From assembly GCA_911728455.2 (NCBI GenBank), contig OU452222.1, positions 22,206,559 through 22,270,558 of the forward strand: 64,000 bases of DNA, given 5' to 3'. This stretch comes from Marthasterias glacialis (lineage: Eukaryota; Echinodermata; Asteroidea; Forcipulatida; Asteriidae). Both the position numbers and the translations under genes were made by a program. Positions 45,001 to 59,500 of this stretch are shown piece after piece. The notes beneath the pieces were generated by a model. That model was not told the DNA's origin and searched no databases. It saw only the letters and a program-made list of their open reading frames with translations. How positions within the stretch are numbered: the first letter of the stretch is position 1; each line of letters starts with the position of its first letter.

Positions 45001-47551
45001 ATCTTCAGTTCATGTGTAAGAAGTTTGGAGGTTTCCCAGAGCTCCCCAAGTTCGGTGCTGCTGCCCACTGCCTTTGCTTTTGATTCTAATCTCTTGGCAA
45101 ACTCGACAAAGAAATCCTGAGTAACTCGAGTATGAAGATCAAGCCTCGATAGAAAAGCAGTCACACTTCTCATCGATTCAGGTAATAATTGGTTTGGATG
45201 TACCATTGCTTTGAAGACTGCATTCTCTGGGTCAAAGAAGTACTCAACAATTCTTAACGTACGCGACTTATCAGGAATGAATGGAATTTGAGAAAGTCTC
45301 CTGATAATGCTTTTTTGCACATCGGCAGGAGCATGACGTAATACTTCGCTCTCAATGTTCTGCAGATGCACGACCTTGGACGCCAGGGTGAATAATTTGA
45401 AATTTGGAAGTATAAACTTTAAGTAAATATCAGCATGTGTGATGGGAGAGATACCGAGGTTATCATAAATCAAATTCAACTGCTGGACTGGACGCAAGAA
45501 CACGCATTTCATGCGTTCCATCCATGTCGCAGCCTCAAGTACTGGTAGGCTATAGCCTTCAATTGTATGGTAGTGTTCGTAGGACTGAAGGCTGGCCATC
45601 GTGCCATCGAGGAGTATGAAAATTGGCAACATCTTGATTGTTTTGATATTCTGTTCGGTGAACGAGTCACAACCCTCTTGAAGGTACTTGAGCAATAACA
45701 CACTTTGCTGTTGTGACAGAATTCCAATCTCACTGTCCTTGTCAAACATGAACTTAATCACATCAACAACTCTCTCTGGCTTGACAGGCAGGGCTAAGTA
45801 ATTCTTCAAAAGCCTGGTTAACTTGGATGATGTAAGTGGCATTCGTTTCATTGAAATTTCTGGAACACCCAACTTCTGCAGTACTTTGGTAACTTTCTCA
45901 CGGAATGACGTGTCACAGAAACCATGAAGAAACAGTACAGTTTTAGACAACGCAGGTGATACCAATTTCCCTGATGTAGTTGGGATTAACGGCCATTCTT
46001 TGATGGGTTGTAGACATGATAGTAAGTTATCATCTGTTATCTCATTGCAAATGAATTCCCACGTGTTTTCCAGAAATAACTCAGAAGGATTCCCATTTTG
46101 TGTTGGTATCCATTGTACGTGATGAGTACATCCTTGCCAGTATTCAGGTAAAAACTTTCCCAAATGCAAGGCAAATTCAGAGATGGTGAACTGTTTGAAA
46201 ATCCCACTGGTGTAAGCCTCGTCTTCAGATTTGTTCTTATAAAGCCAATTGAAAAATAAATGGACAAGGTTCCTGTGAAGAAACAATTGGCCCAAGTTTG
46301 GAAGCACCTTCCAATGGAATGTTACGTAGAGTCCATCTAGTATTGTAAACACACCGACCTTGTCATCATTCTTGAGCCGGAACGGTAGACCATTCAGCTC
46401 AACTGGCTTTTTGATACCCTCCAGACAGTACTTAAACACTGTAGAGAAAGTATGCATGTCACGGAAAGCTGTTTCAGTCAAAGCAACTGATGAAGATGGA
46501 TCAATTAAAGGGTTAGCCGACAGGTGCTTCACAACTGTTTGCGGAGACACAATTTCTGTTTGGACACCACAACGTTGGAATGCTTGACACAGTTTTACTG
46601 AACTTTTCAACAAGTTGACACCCGCTCTTAGCAAGAATGTTCTCAAGATGGTGGAGTTGGGGTCCGTCTGTTCCAAGCCAAGATAACGCCGTTCTTCTGT
46701 GGCATCTTTCAAACTCAGGTCATCAAAGTATGCTAAGCTTGTAGCCGTGTTGACATGGTGCCATGTTACCTGTGTTCCCTCACCCACTTGACGTGCGACA
46801 GGTAGCACTTCCAAGTTTCTCTGACTGATGTACCGAAGTGTGACACAGGCAAGTAAGTACCATTCACCATGGAAATTCTCCAGATATTTAGGGAAGAGAT
46901 TGTCATACAACATAAAGGGGTCCATCGACTCTTGAAAGATCACAGTACGTGCTTTGACTAGTAATTGAGCATAAGCTGGAGCAATCACACCGGTAATCAG
47001 TTGTTTGTTCCATTCATGGATCAGATCAAAGTCACTAGATTTGCTTTTTGTCAATCTGTACTCTCTACCTTTAGAAAGATTTCTCCTTGAAGAATCAAGC
47101 TCAAACATCCCATTTACATGCACAGGTAATTGGGTGTAAATAGGTAATGGAAGAACACAGTATGCTCTGTACCGTCGGTGCTGGACACACTCAACTCTTT
47201 TGCCACTTATGAGAGCTGCTACTCCTCCCCTGAGAAGACAATTTTCTGATGATTGGTTTCCTGTGACTCCTTCGAAGCCGAGCATTTGTGACACTAGCCA
47301 CTTTTCTTTTCCCCCTAATGAGTCTTGCATGACAAGGCTGTACACATGACACAATGATGATTTGGTCTCATGTGGATTGTTTTTGAAAAGCTTGACATGC
47401 TCTGACAGCTTTGTGCGGTAAATTTTGTCTTCACCTGGAAATGTAGCATTGGTGGAATACATTTCTTCCAATTTGCCTGTATCCTTATTGATGTATGAGA
47501 CTGTGATCTTCCTGATATTATTGAGGAACAGAAGAGCTTCTTTTGAGACTG
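42060..47551 (-). CDS. Locus B giant exon, 3' part after the frameshift: end of module 3, DnaJ and HEPN
   Basis: The frame is open for about 5.5 kb after the deletion and resumes exactly where the locus C paralogue continues. Its last ~300 codons contain a DnaJ domain (about 42840-43040), with KRLYRKWHPDKNPG carrying the HPD tripeptide required to stimulate HSP70 ATPase. A low-complexity linker holds three related STGF-x-PPSFS motifs (about 42540-42730). HEPN follows (about 42110-42520), starting at WLWFRQAEEHF. The C-terminal tail runs to TAA at 42060-42062. The first Met in this segment is about 25 codons downstream of the break and has no obvious start context, so I read it as the second half of one gene rather than a separate gene. 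Confidence 0.9.
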
Positions 47552-50500
47552 AAACTCATCAAGCAATTTCTCAATTTGACCGGGGCTAAAACATTCCTTT
47601 GATATTTGGGAAGGCTTTGCTCTGAGTGGGAAGCGAAACATTGTTCCTTTGGGTTCGTTAAATTTATCTTCCAGGTATCCACTCAACATGTCCGGGAAGT
47701 TCTGTCTGAAGTCCTCGTTGGTGTTATACCTTCGACCAGGGCAGGTTACATCAGCTCTTTCAGTATACTTCAGGAGAGGATCAAAGACACACAGAGTGTC
47801 CTTGTTACTCAGGAAACTTGGGCAATCAGTCAGATGGTAGACGGCATTAAAACCAATGCCAAATCGTCCAGTTGTTGAAATGTCATCTCTCTTACCGCCA
47901 ACTCCTACCTTCTGAATTCCCTTGATATCTGCCTCAGTGAAAGATTTATCATTGTAAACACACAATGCTGGAAGGTTTTGGACACCAGCCCAGTCCTTTG
48001 ATACGACTTTTTCTGATTTGTGCTTACGCGGATCGTACACAAAGTGTATTTCTGTAGCTCCAGCATCATCAGCATTTTGAAGCAGCTCTTTGAATACATC
48101 AGATACATGTGGATAAGATCTTAAGATGTTACTGATGCGGTCTGTTAGTTCTTCCTTTTGACCAAACTCGGATTCAAAGCCAAGTGAAGAAGAGCAACTC
48201 TCAAGGTTCATCTGCCGGGTTGTTTTGATACCAATGATTTCTGCAGCATGATGTGTCAAAGAAGTATGAGTGTACTTCGTAAAGGCAGTTTTACTGACCC
48301 ACGGCATATCATGGTAGATTAGTTCTGATGGTTTCCTTAAAATGCAATGATCATCCATCACAAACATGTCCTGATCTAGTAACTCCAAGTTTGTGATGGC
48401 ATCTTGACTACTTGCACAACCTTTTTCAAAGATTTTCACAATTTCTGATGTCATCGCCTCTGTTGTTTTGACAGCTGCCTCTGAAAGTGAAGTCTCTTTA
48501 AAATTTTCCTGCAAACGTTGAAGAGTGGAAAGGTAATCTTTGATCTCGAAATCTTGTTTCACCCCACAACATTTGAACAGTGCTTCAAACCGACGTAAGT
48601 GTATAGGAACTTGAAATAGGTATGGTCCACTTTTGCCAGAGTAATTAAATGCCAGTTGATGGCACGCTCTGAACTCACCATCACAAAGAACAAATCTTAG
48701 AGAACAAAGCCTGTCGAAGTTCTGGTCTCTGACATTATCACTGCAGAATGCATTTAGGAATGAATACACCATGTGAGCCATATAAGATGTCTGCCGTGTG
48801 ACTTTCTTTGTCTGATTTATCAGAATGTCAAGCTGATCAATGACGTCACGGACGTTGACTTTCTTTTCACCAAACCCAAGGAAACCTTTCACATTTTGAT
48901 TCATGGCTTCAGATCCAAGTCTTGCATCATCCACCAGCGGTTGAACAGAACCAATTAAGTGCATGTGTCTGGATTCATACAGAGAAGCTGCTGACATTAA
49001 CTCAAGGTCACTTTCAAACCACACAGAAGGGTAATCATTGGGCTTCTGTAACACAGGAAGACACTTTGCATTCTGGATTCGTCTTTTCTGTTCAGCTGAG
49101 GGAGTATCTTGCCTTCTTAGCTTCTCATCTATTAATTTCAAAAGATTTTTAATCTTCTGGTCATAGCCGCCGTTCTTACCGATTGACTCTGCTCTTTCAC
49201 ACACATCTTCCCAGGGTAGATCATCCCATGCCAGGCCTAAACCTTTCAAGGAAAGGAGGCGGGCTTCATTGCGGTATTCTTCCCCATAAGGAAATCGATT
49301 GTCATCTTCACTGTACAGAGATCCAATCAATCTAAAGGGATTGACTAACCTATCAGGAGATACAAGGTCATCTTCATCTGGAGAATAAGGAATACAATCG
49401 GTATTCTTAAGATTGTCATCATAGTCAGTCACCTTTCTTTCACCGAGACGAAGATCCAACAAATGCAGGACGATGATGTCCCTGTGACTAGATTCAATGG
49501 CACCCTCCTCTAGCATTTCAAAGAAAACTTCTTGGAGAAATCGACTGACATCGAAGGTGTTCCTGTCAAAGTGGATGTTTGCACCCACGTTATCAATACT
49601 AGAAACCACATCTGGATCTAACTCAACCCAGCTTCGTGGGTATAACTTCTTTCGTAAGAGTGTTATTACGCTGGACTTAAGATCTTCTGAATCAGATTTG
49701 TTCCATTCAGTGAAAAAGCAATCTTTCAATGCTACCCACAGAGTCCCGTTGAAAATCAGTGCTGGAGCATCTTTCTCACTGCACATCCTGTGATAAAATG
49801 TTTTTACAAATTGACGAAAATCACTTGTGCATTGGGAACTTCTTGGCCACAAACTCTGAAAATCTCGGGCATCAACCACATTTTGAAACTGCAAGGTTTG
49901 AAGATCTTGGAGAAGCCTGAAAAATGCACGGATCAAGACTGACTCAATGAAACAAATGTTCCAGCGAGCTTCGAATTCACCTGTTGAAGACGATGGCTTG
50001 CTCCACAGCTGGCGGCGATTCGGCTGCAGCAAGAAATTGCCATTGACATGAAAAGGAAGACCGGTAGAGACCTCGAGTGGCAGGTAGCTGAAAGCTCTAC
50101 CATCAACAGGTGTTGGTGTTAGTCCTCGTTCACAGGCTACTAATTTTGCAGCAACTCCTCCACAAGGAAGTACTCCTGCTTTTAGACCGTCCTCAGTTGC
50201 TGCTAATTTTAAGATTTTATCCAATACCATACATGAACTGATGAGGAAATGAAAAAGGTTAGTCTTTAATATACCAGAAGTGGTCGGTTCAGGTATTTCC
50301 TGTATAACCTTCACAATCATTGTGGTCTCTGGAATAGGTAAACTGGAGTTCTCCTTACATGCTGATGCTGCCGCAAGGAGATTACGTTCTGTTTTCATGT
50401 CTCCTTCTTGACCTGATATTGAGCGGTGCATCTGTTGAATCCTTTCCAGTGTAACAGACATCAATGTTTTCAATTCACAAGGGTTCTTAGAATCAAGTTC

Positions 50501-53500
50501 TTGAACACTAACGTGGACAACATTTTGAGTGAAGAGTAAGAGAGTAGAGGAAGCCTTCTTGAAAGTCTGTACCAGCGGTTTGACTGCATCCTTTGAATCA
50601 AAGACACCTTCAGCGAGTTGGTTGATCTGTTGGTTGGCTTCATCACGTGTACGTAGTGGTAGTCTGATCAATGTGTGGTCAAATCCATCAGTAGATGTCG
50701 CAAGGTCACAGCCAAAGATACCATTGTAAGGTTGGAACTGGTTTGCATATAACTTGAGTGTTCTGTGGTGACGTGGATTAGTCAAATCTAGTTTAATACC
50801 AGGCTGCCCAGGATGTACACGAGATCCAAGATGCGTAGTTCTAGGATCACAAATCAACACATACGGTCCGCTGACAACACTAGGGACATCTGTGAGATGA
50901 TATACTGAAGTGAAACCCAATCCAAACCGTCCAACTTTATCAAGCTTGAGTTTCTTGCTCTGTTCTCCTATACTGCAGATATTTTGTATGTCCTCCTTTG
51001 AGAATGTTGCGTTATTATAAGCCCAGATTGAAGGTCCATGACAAGCTTTCATTCCATCACTTAGAAGATTGTTTGCAGTTTCTTCATTTCTGCGCCAATC
51101 AATGAGGAATTTGACTTCAGTGGCTCCTGCATCATCAGCATTCTGGATCAACTCCTTGAAGATGTCTACACCTTTCTTGTACATATCAAGATTACGCTTG
51201 ATGGCATTTACTGTCGTCTCATGAGGACCTGCCAATTCATATCCAAAATCTATAGCCTCTGATGGAGCTAGGACATGACTTAATGGCTGTACACCCAAAC
51301 GCTGAGCCAAATAATTGGATATTGACTCATGGATGATTCGTTTGTCAAATTCTTCCTCCAAATTATCATCCAAAAGTTGTTTCATTAGTCTTTCCTCGTC
51401 TACATAAAGACACTCAGATGCTTTAATCATATGGAGACACCTGTCACCTTTTCCAAGTGTCCTACATGGAACTAGCAGGTCTGAAGTCTGACAATCAAAA
51501 TCAGCCAGGCTAGTTATGTATCTAAGGATACTGTACACTTGTTCTGTGTCGCACTTAATGCCTGTTTCATCACAGAGATGTTTACCTGCATGTTTCTCCT
51601 GAACGGACGACAGAACGAAATTGAGTGCACTTTCCTGAAAATGTTGTTGAACTCCCATTCTACTAAGGAAATCACCATGTTGTTTTATACTGTCTGGTAC
51701 GGTAAAGAGGTATGGCTTCAGATCAATATAGAGTGTTCCAACAGTTAATGCCATTTTGTCTGGAGTTGTAAACCCTGCGCCATACCATATCCATGGTTGT
51801 GAAGCGATATTTGCTGAGAACAGTTTATTCAGGTGTTGGTCTGAGGCTGTGCTCAAGAATGCATACATCTCATGCACTGCACTGGAGACAGCAGGTATCC
51901 CGGTTGGATCTACAAAGTTGCTAGCAACATTCTTCAAATGAAGCACGACATTTTCCACCTTTTGGTAGTTTCTAGGATCAAGCTGTACACTCCAGTTGAA
52001 AAGCTCTAGTAGCTCCTTTCTAATGCCGTTCATTCTGATAAGAGGTACTACAGATCCCTGTAACATGGCTGATTCAATCAACCCGACTTGACGTGGTGAG
52101 TAGAGTGTGTTATTATTCCCAAACCAGCCAGCTGAGATGGGGTACTGAGATGGTGCTGTGCCCTCACATGGTACCCAATTCAAATCTTCAAGGAATTTGT
52201 ACAGTGGTTTTGTTATCCTCTTACTTGTTACTGTCTCAGATAACAGATGAGGGAAGCAGTTGGTGTGTTTGAGGAGCACTTTGGCTCTTTTAACATCTGC
52301 CTGTCCATTATCTTGACCTCTTGACACCTCGTTTGCCACATTTAACAGATCACTAGATGTGACATGAGAATCATTCTTCAGACCAACCCGTCTCAGGTGA
52401 TTGAGAAGATGACCTTCAGAATATGCATTCATTGGAAACACGTTTTGGGATCCAAAAAGCAGCACGAGTTGATCACTTGGTTCAAATAGCTCCGAGGGAC
52501 TTGCCAGTTTGTTATCTACAGTGGGTATGAACTTCAAGGTTTTGACTAAAGCATCATATTCTGACCTTGCCAACACCCAAGACATAATTGCCACGGATTC
52601 GTCAACAGGGTAGAATCTCTCAGCAACAGCAGGCAGGATGTTATTGGACAGAAGTTCAACGGTTGACTCCTTATGAATACCCAACAAAGTTACTAAATTG
52701 TCATCAGATTTATTTGTGATGATGATTCGATATTTCTTCAGACGTTCGACTGGGATCGAAAAGAAATTGCTTGGAACTGCACTCACACCTTGCCTTGCTG
52801 ACATAAAACTGTCAATGTTTGATAAGAACAGTGGCAGCGGTTTCAGAATGTCTCTCTGTTCATTAGTTACTCTCCGCAATTCACCAAATAAACATCTCAG
52901 ATCATTTTTAACATTAGCTGCAATTTGTTTTACACATCTCTCGATGTTGACTTTTTGGCTCTGTGCAATCAAGATGTTTAGCACACCGTCAGGTTTTGCA
53001 ACTTGGATAAACCTGTCCAAATGTATGTAACTTGTTATGTAAGAAGGAAGTGCATCACGTAAAACAACTGCCTCAACACTTTCCAGAAACAGACAGATAC
53101 CCTCGGTCAAACAAGCATTTGAGTTAGTCAATTTTCGCATGCGAAATATGATGCGATTTTCCTGAAGCTTTGTGAGGAACCTGTTGTTCATCATGGGAAT
53201 GAGTGGAATGTTTCGGAATTTCTCGAGAGAGATTTGATTCTTTGTCAGCCAGTTCCACATCCCAGTCAACCATTGAATGGATGGATGCTGGTTGCGCCCA
53301 GGAGTCCATTGTACCTTTACATCTGTCCCTTTAATCCAAGTACTAGGAAGTGTTTGTTGCAGAAGTGGAGATATATCATCGACCTCAAGATTCTTCAGCT
53401 GAGTGTACGATATTACTTGACTGGATTTTAACACCGCTGGCATGTCACTTGCAGCAAACTTTGTTGCTGCATTTGGAATGAGACCACTTGGATTCTCACT

Positions 53501-56500
53501 ACTGGCAATGTATACTGTGGGTGAACTCTGAGAAAACAAAGTAAATGTACCATCCTGTAAGGGCAGTAGATAGAGATTGGTCAGATCAGTAAGGATGTCA
53601 CTCGTAACATAGTCTAGAAGTTGAAGCTTCTCAGTTCGTGACAGGAACTGGAGGGCATCATTACGGATACATGATCGGACAGCCACTGGTGTTATTCCTA
53701 TGTACTCGACACCTGCCCAACGAAGAGATGCAGTAACATGATTGGGTAGATGTGCAACTGGGTATCCCTTATGCTTTAGTATCTTAGTAAGCAGGGTATT
53801 GTGATTGGTGTCCACGAATATCTCGTTGGCCTTCATCCAACAGCCACCATTGTGGTCAGTGAAGAAAATTGCATCATTCCTTAGCATCTGCAGAAATGTT
53901 TTGACACCCTCTGACCACTCCTTTTTGATACTCTCTATACATGGCCAGGCTCTATACACATCATCAGGACTGAATGGGTCTAATGACATTTTGCTCTTCT
54001 CTATTGCAGCAAGAATCACGCTTCTGTAGACATCAGGAAATATTTCAGTCGCCAAAAGCTTGTTCCATATGGCATTTTTGTCATGTTGAGACTCTTGATC
54101 TGGCCATTTGATGCTTCGACGGTTGTCACCAAGGCCAAAATAGCCGTGAACATGGGCAGGTAAACCAGTTTGCTCACTACAAGGCAATGGTAGGAAACAA
54201 AATACTCGACCATCACTCTCACTGACACCTAATGAGTCACCAAGTATGCCGACTCGAACGGCTATACCCATCCATGGAACTAACTTTAGATCTTCATCAC
54301 TAATGAGTCGTTGCAGTTGAACTGAAGTGTTTTCTGTCTTTATGGCATTTATTGTGATGTACCTGCTGGTAAAAGAGCCTGCACCTGACTGCTTCTCAAT
54401 ATTCATACACGTCACCGTATGAAAGTCTCGCATCTCTGGGACTCTTGTCAAGAAATCTCGTCTCTGAATGGTCAAGTTTTGACGATCTGCAGGAGTAATG
54501 TGTACTTTGAAGATTTTTCGTGGCTGCTCATGAATATGACTTCTTTCATAAACTTCAATGGATTCTACATGTTTTAGAAACAGTAGAGACAGCTCTGAAT
54601 CTGTTTCAAAAGACCTGAAGAGGTCAAGTACTCGATGGTCATCTTTGTACACATTCTTACTGATCTCTGAAGCCTCGGTACGAAGTGGGAATCGGAAAAT
54701 CGTCCCTTCAAAATAACCACTAACAAAAGTGGATTGATTACAAAAAAATAAGTCAACCAGAAATGGAGAAAACTGTCCTCGAAAATTTGTCAGTAGTTGT
54801 GGCTTAAGTTTCCATTTCTTACCTCGTCTCCCTTTGTATTTGGTGTTGGTGTGAGGATTATGGTTGAAGTGTTTCTCCCTTGGATCTAGGAAACCTATAG
54901 TTCTTCCACTAAGGATGCATGGCAGGTCTGAAAAACATTAAATGGGGATTAAATTAGGATATAACAGATATGGTCAAACTATTTCTTTCAAAATATTATT
55001 TTTACAGAGTCTTAACAGAGCAACACAAGATAATGAAAATCATGTCTGATAAATGAACTTTTTAAGGAACTATACGTGGAGTACATGTTTGTCAGAAAAA
55101 AGGATGCTAGTGGGATGCCTTAGTAAAACTTATAATAAAGGTGAGCAAAAAAAAAAGGACTCGAACCCGGGACCTCTGGACTACCTTACGAGCGGTCTTC
55201 CAACCGAGCAAACTAGCCCGATGTCGGGTGTCCTGTGTAATGGGAAATGCTTTGCTCGGTGGGGACCGGTCAGAAGCTACACGATAATTTGCAGTTAAAA
55301 GCCAGGGATCGGCCCTTGGGTGTGATACAGCCTGGTAAACGACAATAACGGGAATATGCACAACAAATGGATACATGTTTTTTAAATGGATTTACACCTA
55401 GTGTATACACGGGAAACGAACCCGAGCAGGTGGTTTATGTACGTTTCATAGATATAGAATATAAAGACTAGATCGGACGCTCGTGCACGCTCACCATTGC
55501 ATGTGCACAAAACGTTTTGGTTCACGATGGACGCAGTAAAAAGTCACGTGAAAAAGGCAACTGGCTAAAAAACGTCTCTTTAGTCACATCACAGAAAGAG
55601 ATAATTGAGCCAATTATGTGGTGTGAGCGTAAAAAAAATGATGGGCCTATCCAAGACTGTCCTCCGGGGAACTGTTCAGAAAATAGCAGAAGGGTAGACA
55701 GAGAAAGATGGACCAACCGTCGCTGAGTAGACTGGAATGAGCTTTTAAAACCCAGGCACTTGCAGTGCTTACAACCGTGTCAAACTGAGGCTAAAATGGT
55801 GCAGCGGTCTACAGTGCCCTATAAGAGACCCAAAGTCACGACAGTAAGTTATAAGATTTAAGAGTTTTGTTTTCAAAACAGTTCAAGAAAACATTTATGC
55901 CGTACTCTTTTGAATTCACAACATTTATAAAGATACGATATTCAATCAGTAGTAAAAATTAACCAAGCAACAAACAAACACATTTCCAAACAAACAGCAA
56001 CAATATCACAACAACAAAATCATAAAACAGGCAATAACTAACGAAAACGGACAACAGAAAGAGGACAACACAGAGACGGTTAAAATAAGACTCTGGAAGA
56101 AAAAGAAAAAGCACACACAAAAGAACAATCAATTCCGCATGCTCGGGAAAGCAAGAATGGAAAACAGGTAATATGTTTTCTTTTTCAAGTGCTCGACTGG
56201 TGTGTATTTTAGTGGCATAAGTCTGTGTTGAAAAGTGGGAGATGATTCTCGGAAATTTTGGTATGAACTGCCAGTGTGAACAGAAAACATGCACGCCATT
56301 GTTTGTCTATAGGCAAAGCTATGGTAAAGAGTGCGTAATATTTTAAAACAAGATATTTTCATCATTGCTTGCTTACTTTTTATGAATTAGTGAAATAATA
56401 AGCCCATTTTTTCACCACTTGGCAAAATATTGGGGTGATCCTATGGAACATTCTCCCCTCTCCAAGAAGTGGGGGTATATATCCCCCATCCTCCCAGGAC

Positions 56501-59500
56501 TTACGCCCGTGGTGTCTTTGCTCTTCTGAGTGAGTCTAACTGTTGGATTGGCCGCATACACAGTTGAGTTTTTTCCTGTACGAGTCTTCAAAAAAATGGT
56601 CTATGTACATCTTGATAACCACGAGCAATAAACGACGAAAATTCGTTACCAAATGCAAAACTGATACAATTTCACACTCCCCACCGAAGAAGCGTTCGTC
56701 ACGTTGCATGTAGTGCGCGTTTAAATGTTTTGCCTTTTTCACGTGACTTATGGCGGCGCCCAGTTAGAACCTGCGTATTGTACGCACGCGTCGATGCACA
56801 CGGACTGTGAATCTTCCATGGTGATTGGTACATGCGTGCTGACATGGTATTGTCGTGTCGCGCGCGCGTGTGGCGGCCATAGCTGCGGTGGTGTAAAACA
56901 CCATAAACGATTAGTGTGTATATACGTACTGACATTAACTATGAGCCATTTGTGCCAATCGGTTAATGACAGGAAAATAAGCAGGTTAAAATATGTATAA
57001 ACTTTTACAAAATGACAAATCTCTAAGTTTGAACGAGGTCTTCATGGGAACTTTCTGCAAGATTATTATCAATAACCATGTCAACGATCTGTGAAGTATG
57101 ATGCTTTGTTGCTAATGTACATACATATAGAACATTATCGCTGAAATCACGGGTTATTTTCATCATAAACATATAGACCTGGTTCAGTTAAAACAAAACT
57201 AGTCTCCACAAATAGTTCTAATTTTTAAAACGAATGATTGATATTGGGCTGACAATTTTATTAAGTTAAAAAACTCACTTTCATTGACTGTTCACCTAAA
57301 AAATCCTTTTAATTTTCGGAGGTTAAAAAAAAAAAAAAACACCGAAGAATTAACTTTGAGAATGCTGAATAAACGATGACTAATAAAATGCCAGAAACAG
57401 CAAAAGAGAACTTCTTTCTTGGGAAGTTGTATTGTTCTTGATTGAAGTTGTTTTTGCCAGAGAAATCTAATCTGTCCTGAAGTAGCCCATCCTCACAGGG
57501 GGAATTCAGTCTCTATACTATAGGAAGTGACAGATTTGAACATTTACCCCATTGTACAAATAAACCTAAGTAAACATGTAAATATAAAAATGTGCAACGT
57601 AAACACTGACTGACCTGTCAGGTGATAGACAGAGATGAAACCCAGACCAAACCTGCCAACCTTTGTGAGTTCATCAGCTTTTCCACTCTGTTCAGGATGT
57701 TGGATGTTATACCAGTCTGGTTGCTTAAATACGGCATCATTGTAAGCATACAGGGCTGGACCTTGGAACTGACCAAGATCACTTGTCCAGAGTTGATCCT
57801 TAGAATGTTCTGATTTATCAAACAAGAAAATCACCTTCTTTGCCTCAGCATCATCAGCATTCTGCACAAGTTCCTGTAGGTAGAATAATTTCGTTACAGA
57901 ACATTTTTGTCAGTTATCTACATAACTTACAAAGTAACGCTTAGCACGTGTATATACGTAGCATGATTAGGTGCATGTTGCTTTCAGAATTCAATGTTTT
58001 TGTTCAACCTCATTACTGTTTTTTAAACATCTTTATTTGATTGACCTCTCAAATTACTTGTATGTTCATTTTGCAATATGGAAATAAATGTTGAGAAGAA
58101 TGAATGAATGAGAGTGAGTAATGCACCCTTAAAATGAAATGAAAAGAACCTGTCATTCAATATTTTTGCACGATCTGGCTTCGTACAGACAACCTTATCC
58201 CTCTAAATCAAGCATTAGTTCACCAGAAATATTAATACAGATGGTGAACTCAACTGACGTTCACTGACATTCTCCAGCAGTAACTCGATCTTTTTCTTAC
58301 TGATCTCTTGCATTGTTTTACACACAATCTATGTGTACAGTTGGTTTCATCTCTAATCAAGGCTGTCGAAAAAAGACCTCACACCTTATGCAAAATGCAT
58401 CGCAAGTTTTTGATAGGCCTATTTGCCATGTTTTTTCCAACAGCCACACCGGGATTAAAAAAAAACGAAGAAGAAGAAACCCCAGCGAGCCCAAACTGAA
58501 TGAATATGCCTGCATTTCTGATTAGTTCGAATTTTGAGGGGCCGGTAGGCCATGAATTAATCCTCCCGAAAAGTGTGTGCGTAAAACTTAATAGCAGGAT
58601 GAAAACACTATTCATACTGTGCAGTGCGCGCGACACCAACATGAGATCTGGTTTGATTCGAGCTAAACAACGCCCTCCAGTGACCATTATTTGTCAGTTC
58701 CCTCATTAGACTGGTTCCCGGTCCCTAAATCGTTTAGTCTGGTTCCCAGACCCAAAAATCGCAGACTATTCCCTGTCGATTGTAGGGTCTGGTATGCTTT
58801 ATTTTTTTCTACAGTCCAAAATTGCCACTGTCGTAATGATTTTCAATGGGAATGTTTTCTTTTCTTTGAATCGATTCCAAAAAGAAATCCTTAAAAAAAA
58901 TTAAAAAAAAATCCAGGATGGCAATTCTTGACTGCCGAAAAAACGTTGCGTACGGTATCACCGAAATGTCAGGAGACAAAAAAAGAGGAATTCCTCCTTT
59001 TCCGAAAACATCCGAAATGCTCCGAACTCGAAATGCTCCGAACTCATCAACATTCGGACAGAGTCGTTGATGGTCGGACATTTCTTCTGTTGATAAAAAT
59101 TCAAAAATTTTGCAGACACATCCCATTATCGTTTTTTTTTTCTTTTCCCCCCAAATTCAACACTATACTTGAATATATTTGTAATATTTCTACAAACTGA
59201 TTATAGCAAGCCTTTTTGAAAGTAACAAAGCCCGTCATCAGCGCTCCGTCTTTTATCCAGTGACATCGTCCACCGTTGGTGACAAGTAATGAATATTTAT
59301 ATATGTTGCGTCATAATCTAGCTTTGGATGATGCCTGACCTAAGATTTTTAACAAGAGTCGTCAGGGAATCTTTGGTCAGGGAACCAGAGTATACCGTTG
59401 TTCTCGTTTTGACTGTATAATATACAATCCCTATATCATAGGGACCGGTATAGGTACTACCGAAATGGCGCTTTTATTCGGCCCTCGCTTGTCTTAGAGA

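Noticed and set aside
55150..55226. tRNA gene
   Set aside because: A and B boxes are present but the acceptor stem does not pair and no proper anticodon arm forms, so I call it a SINE head.
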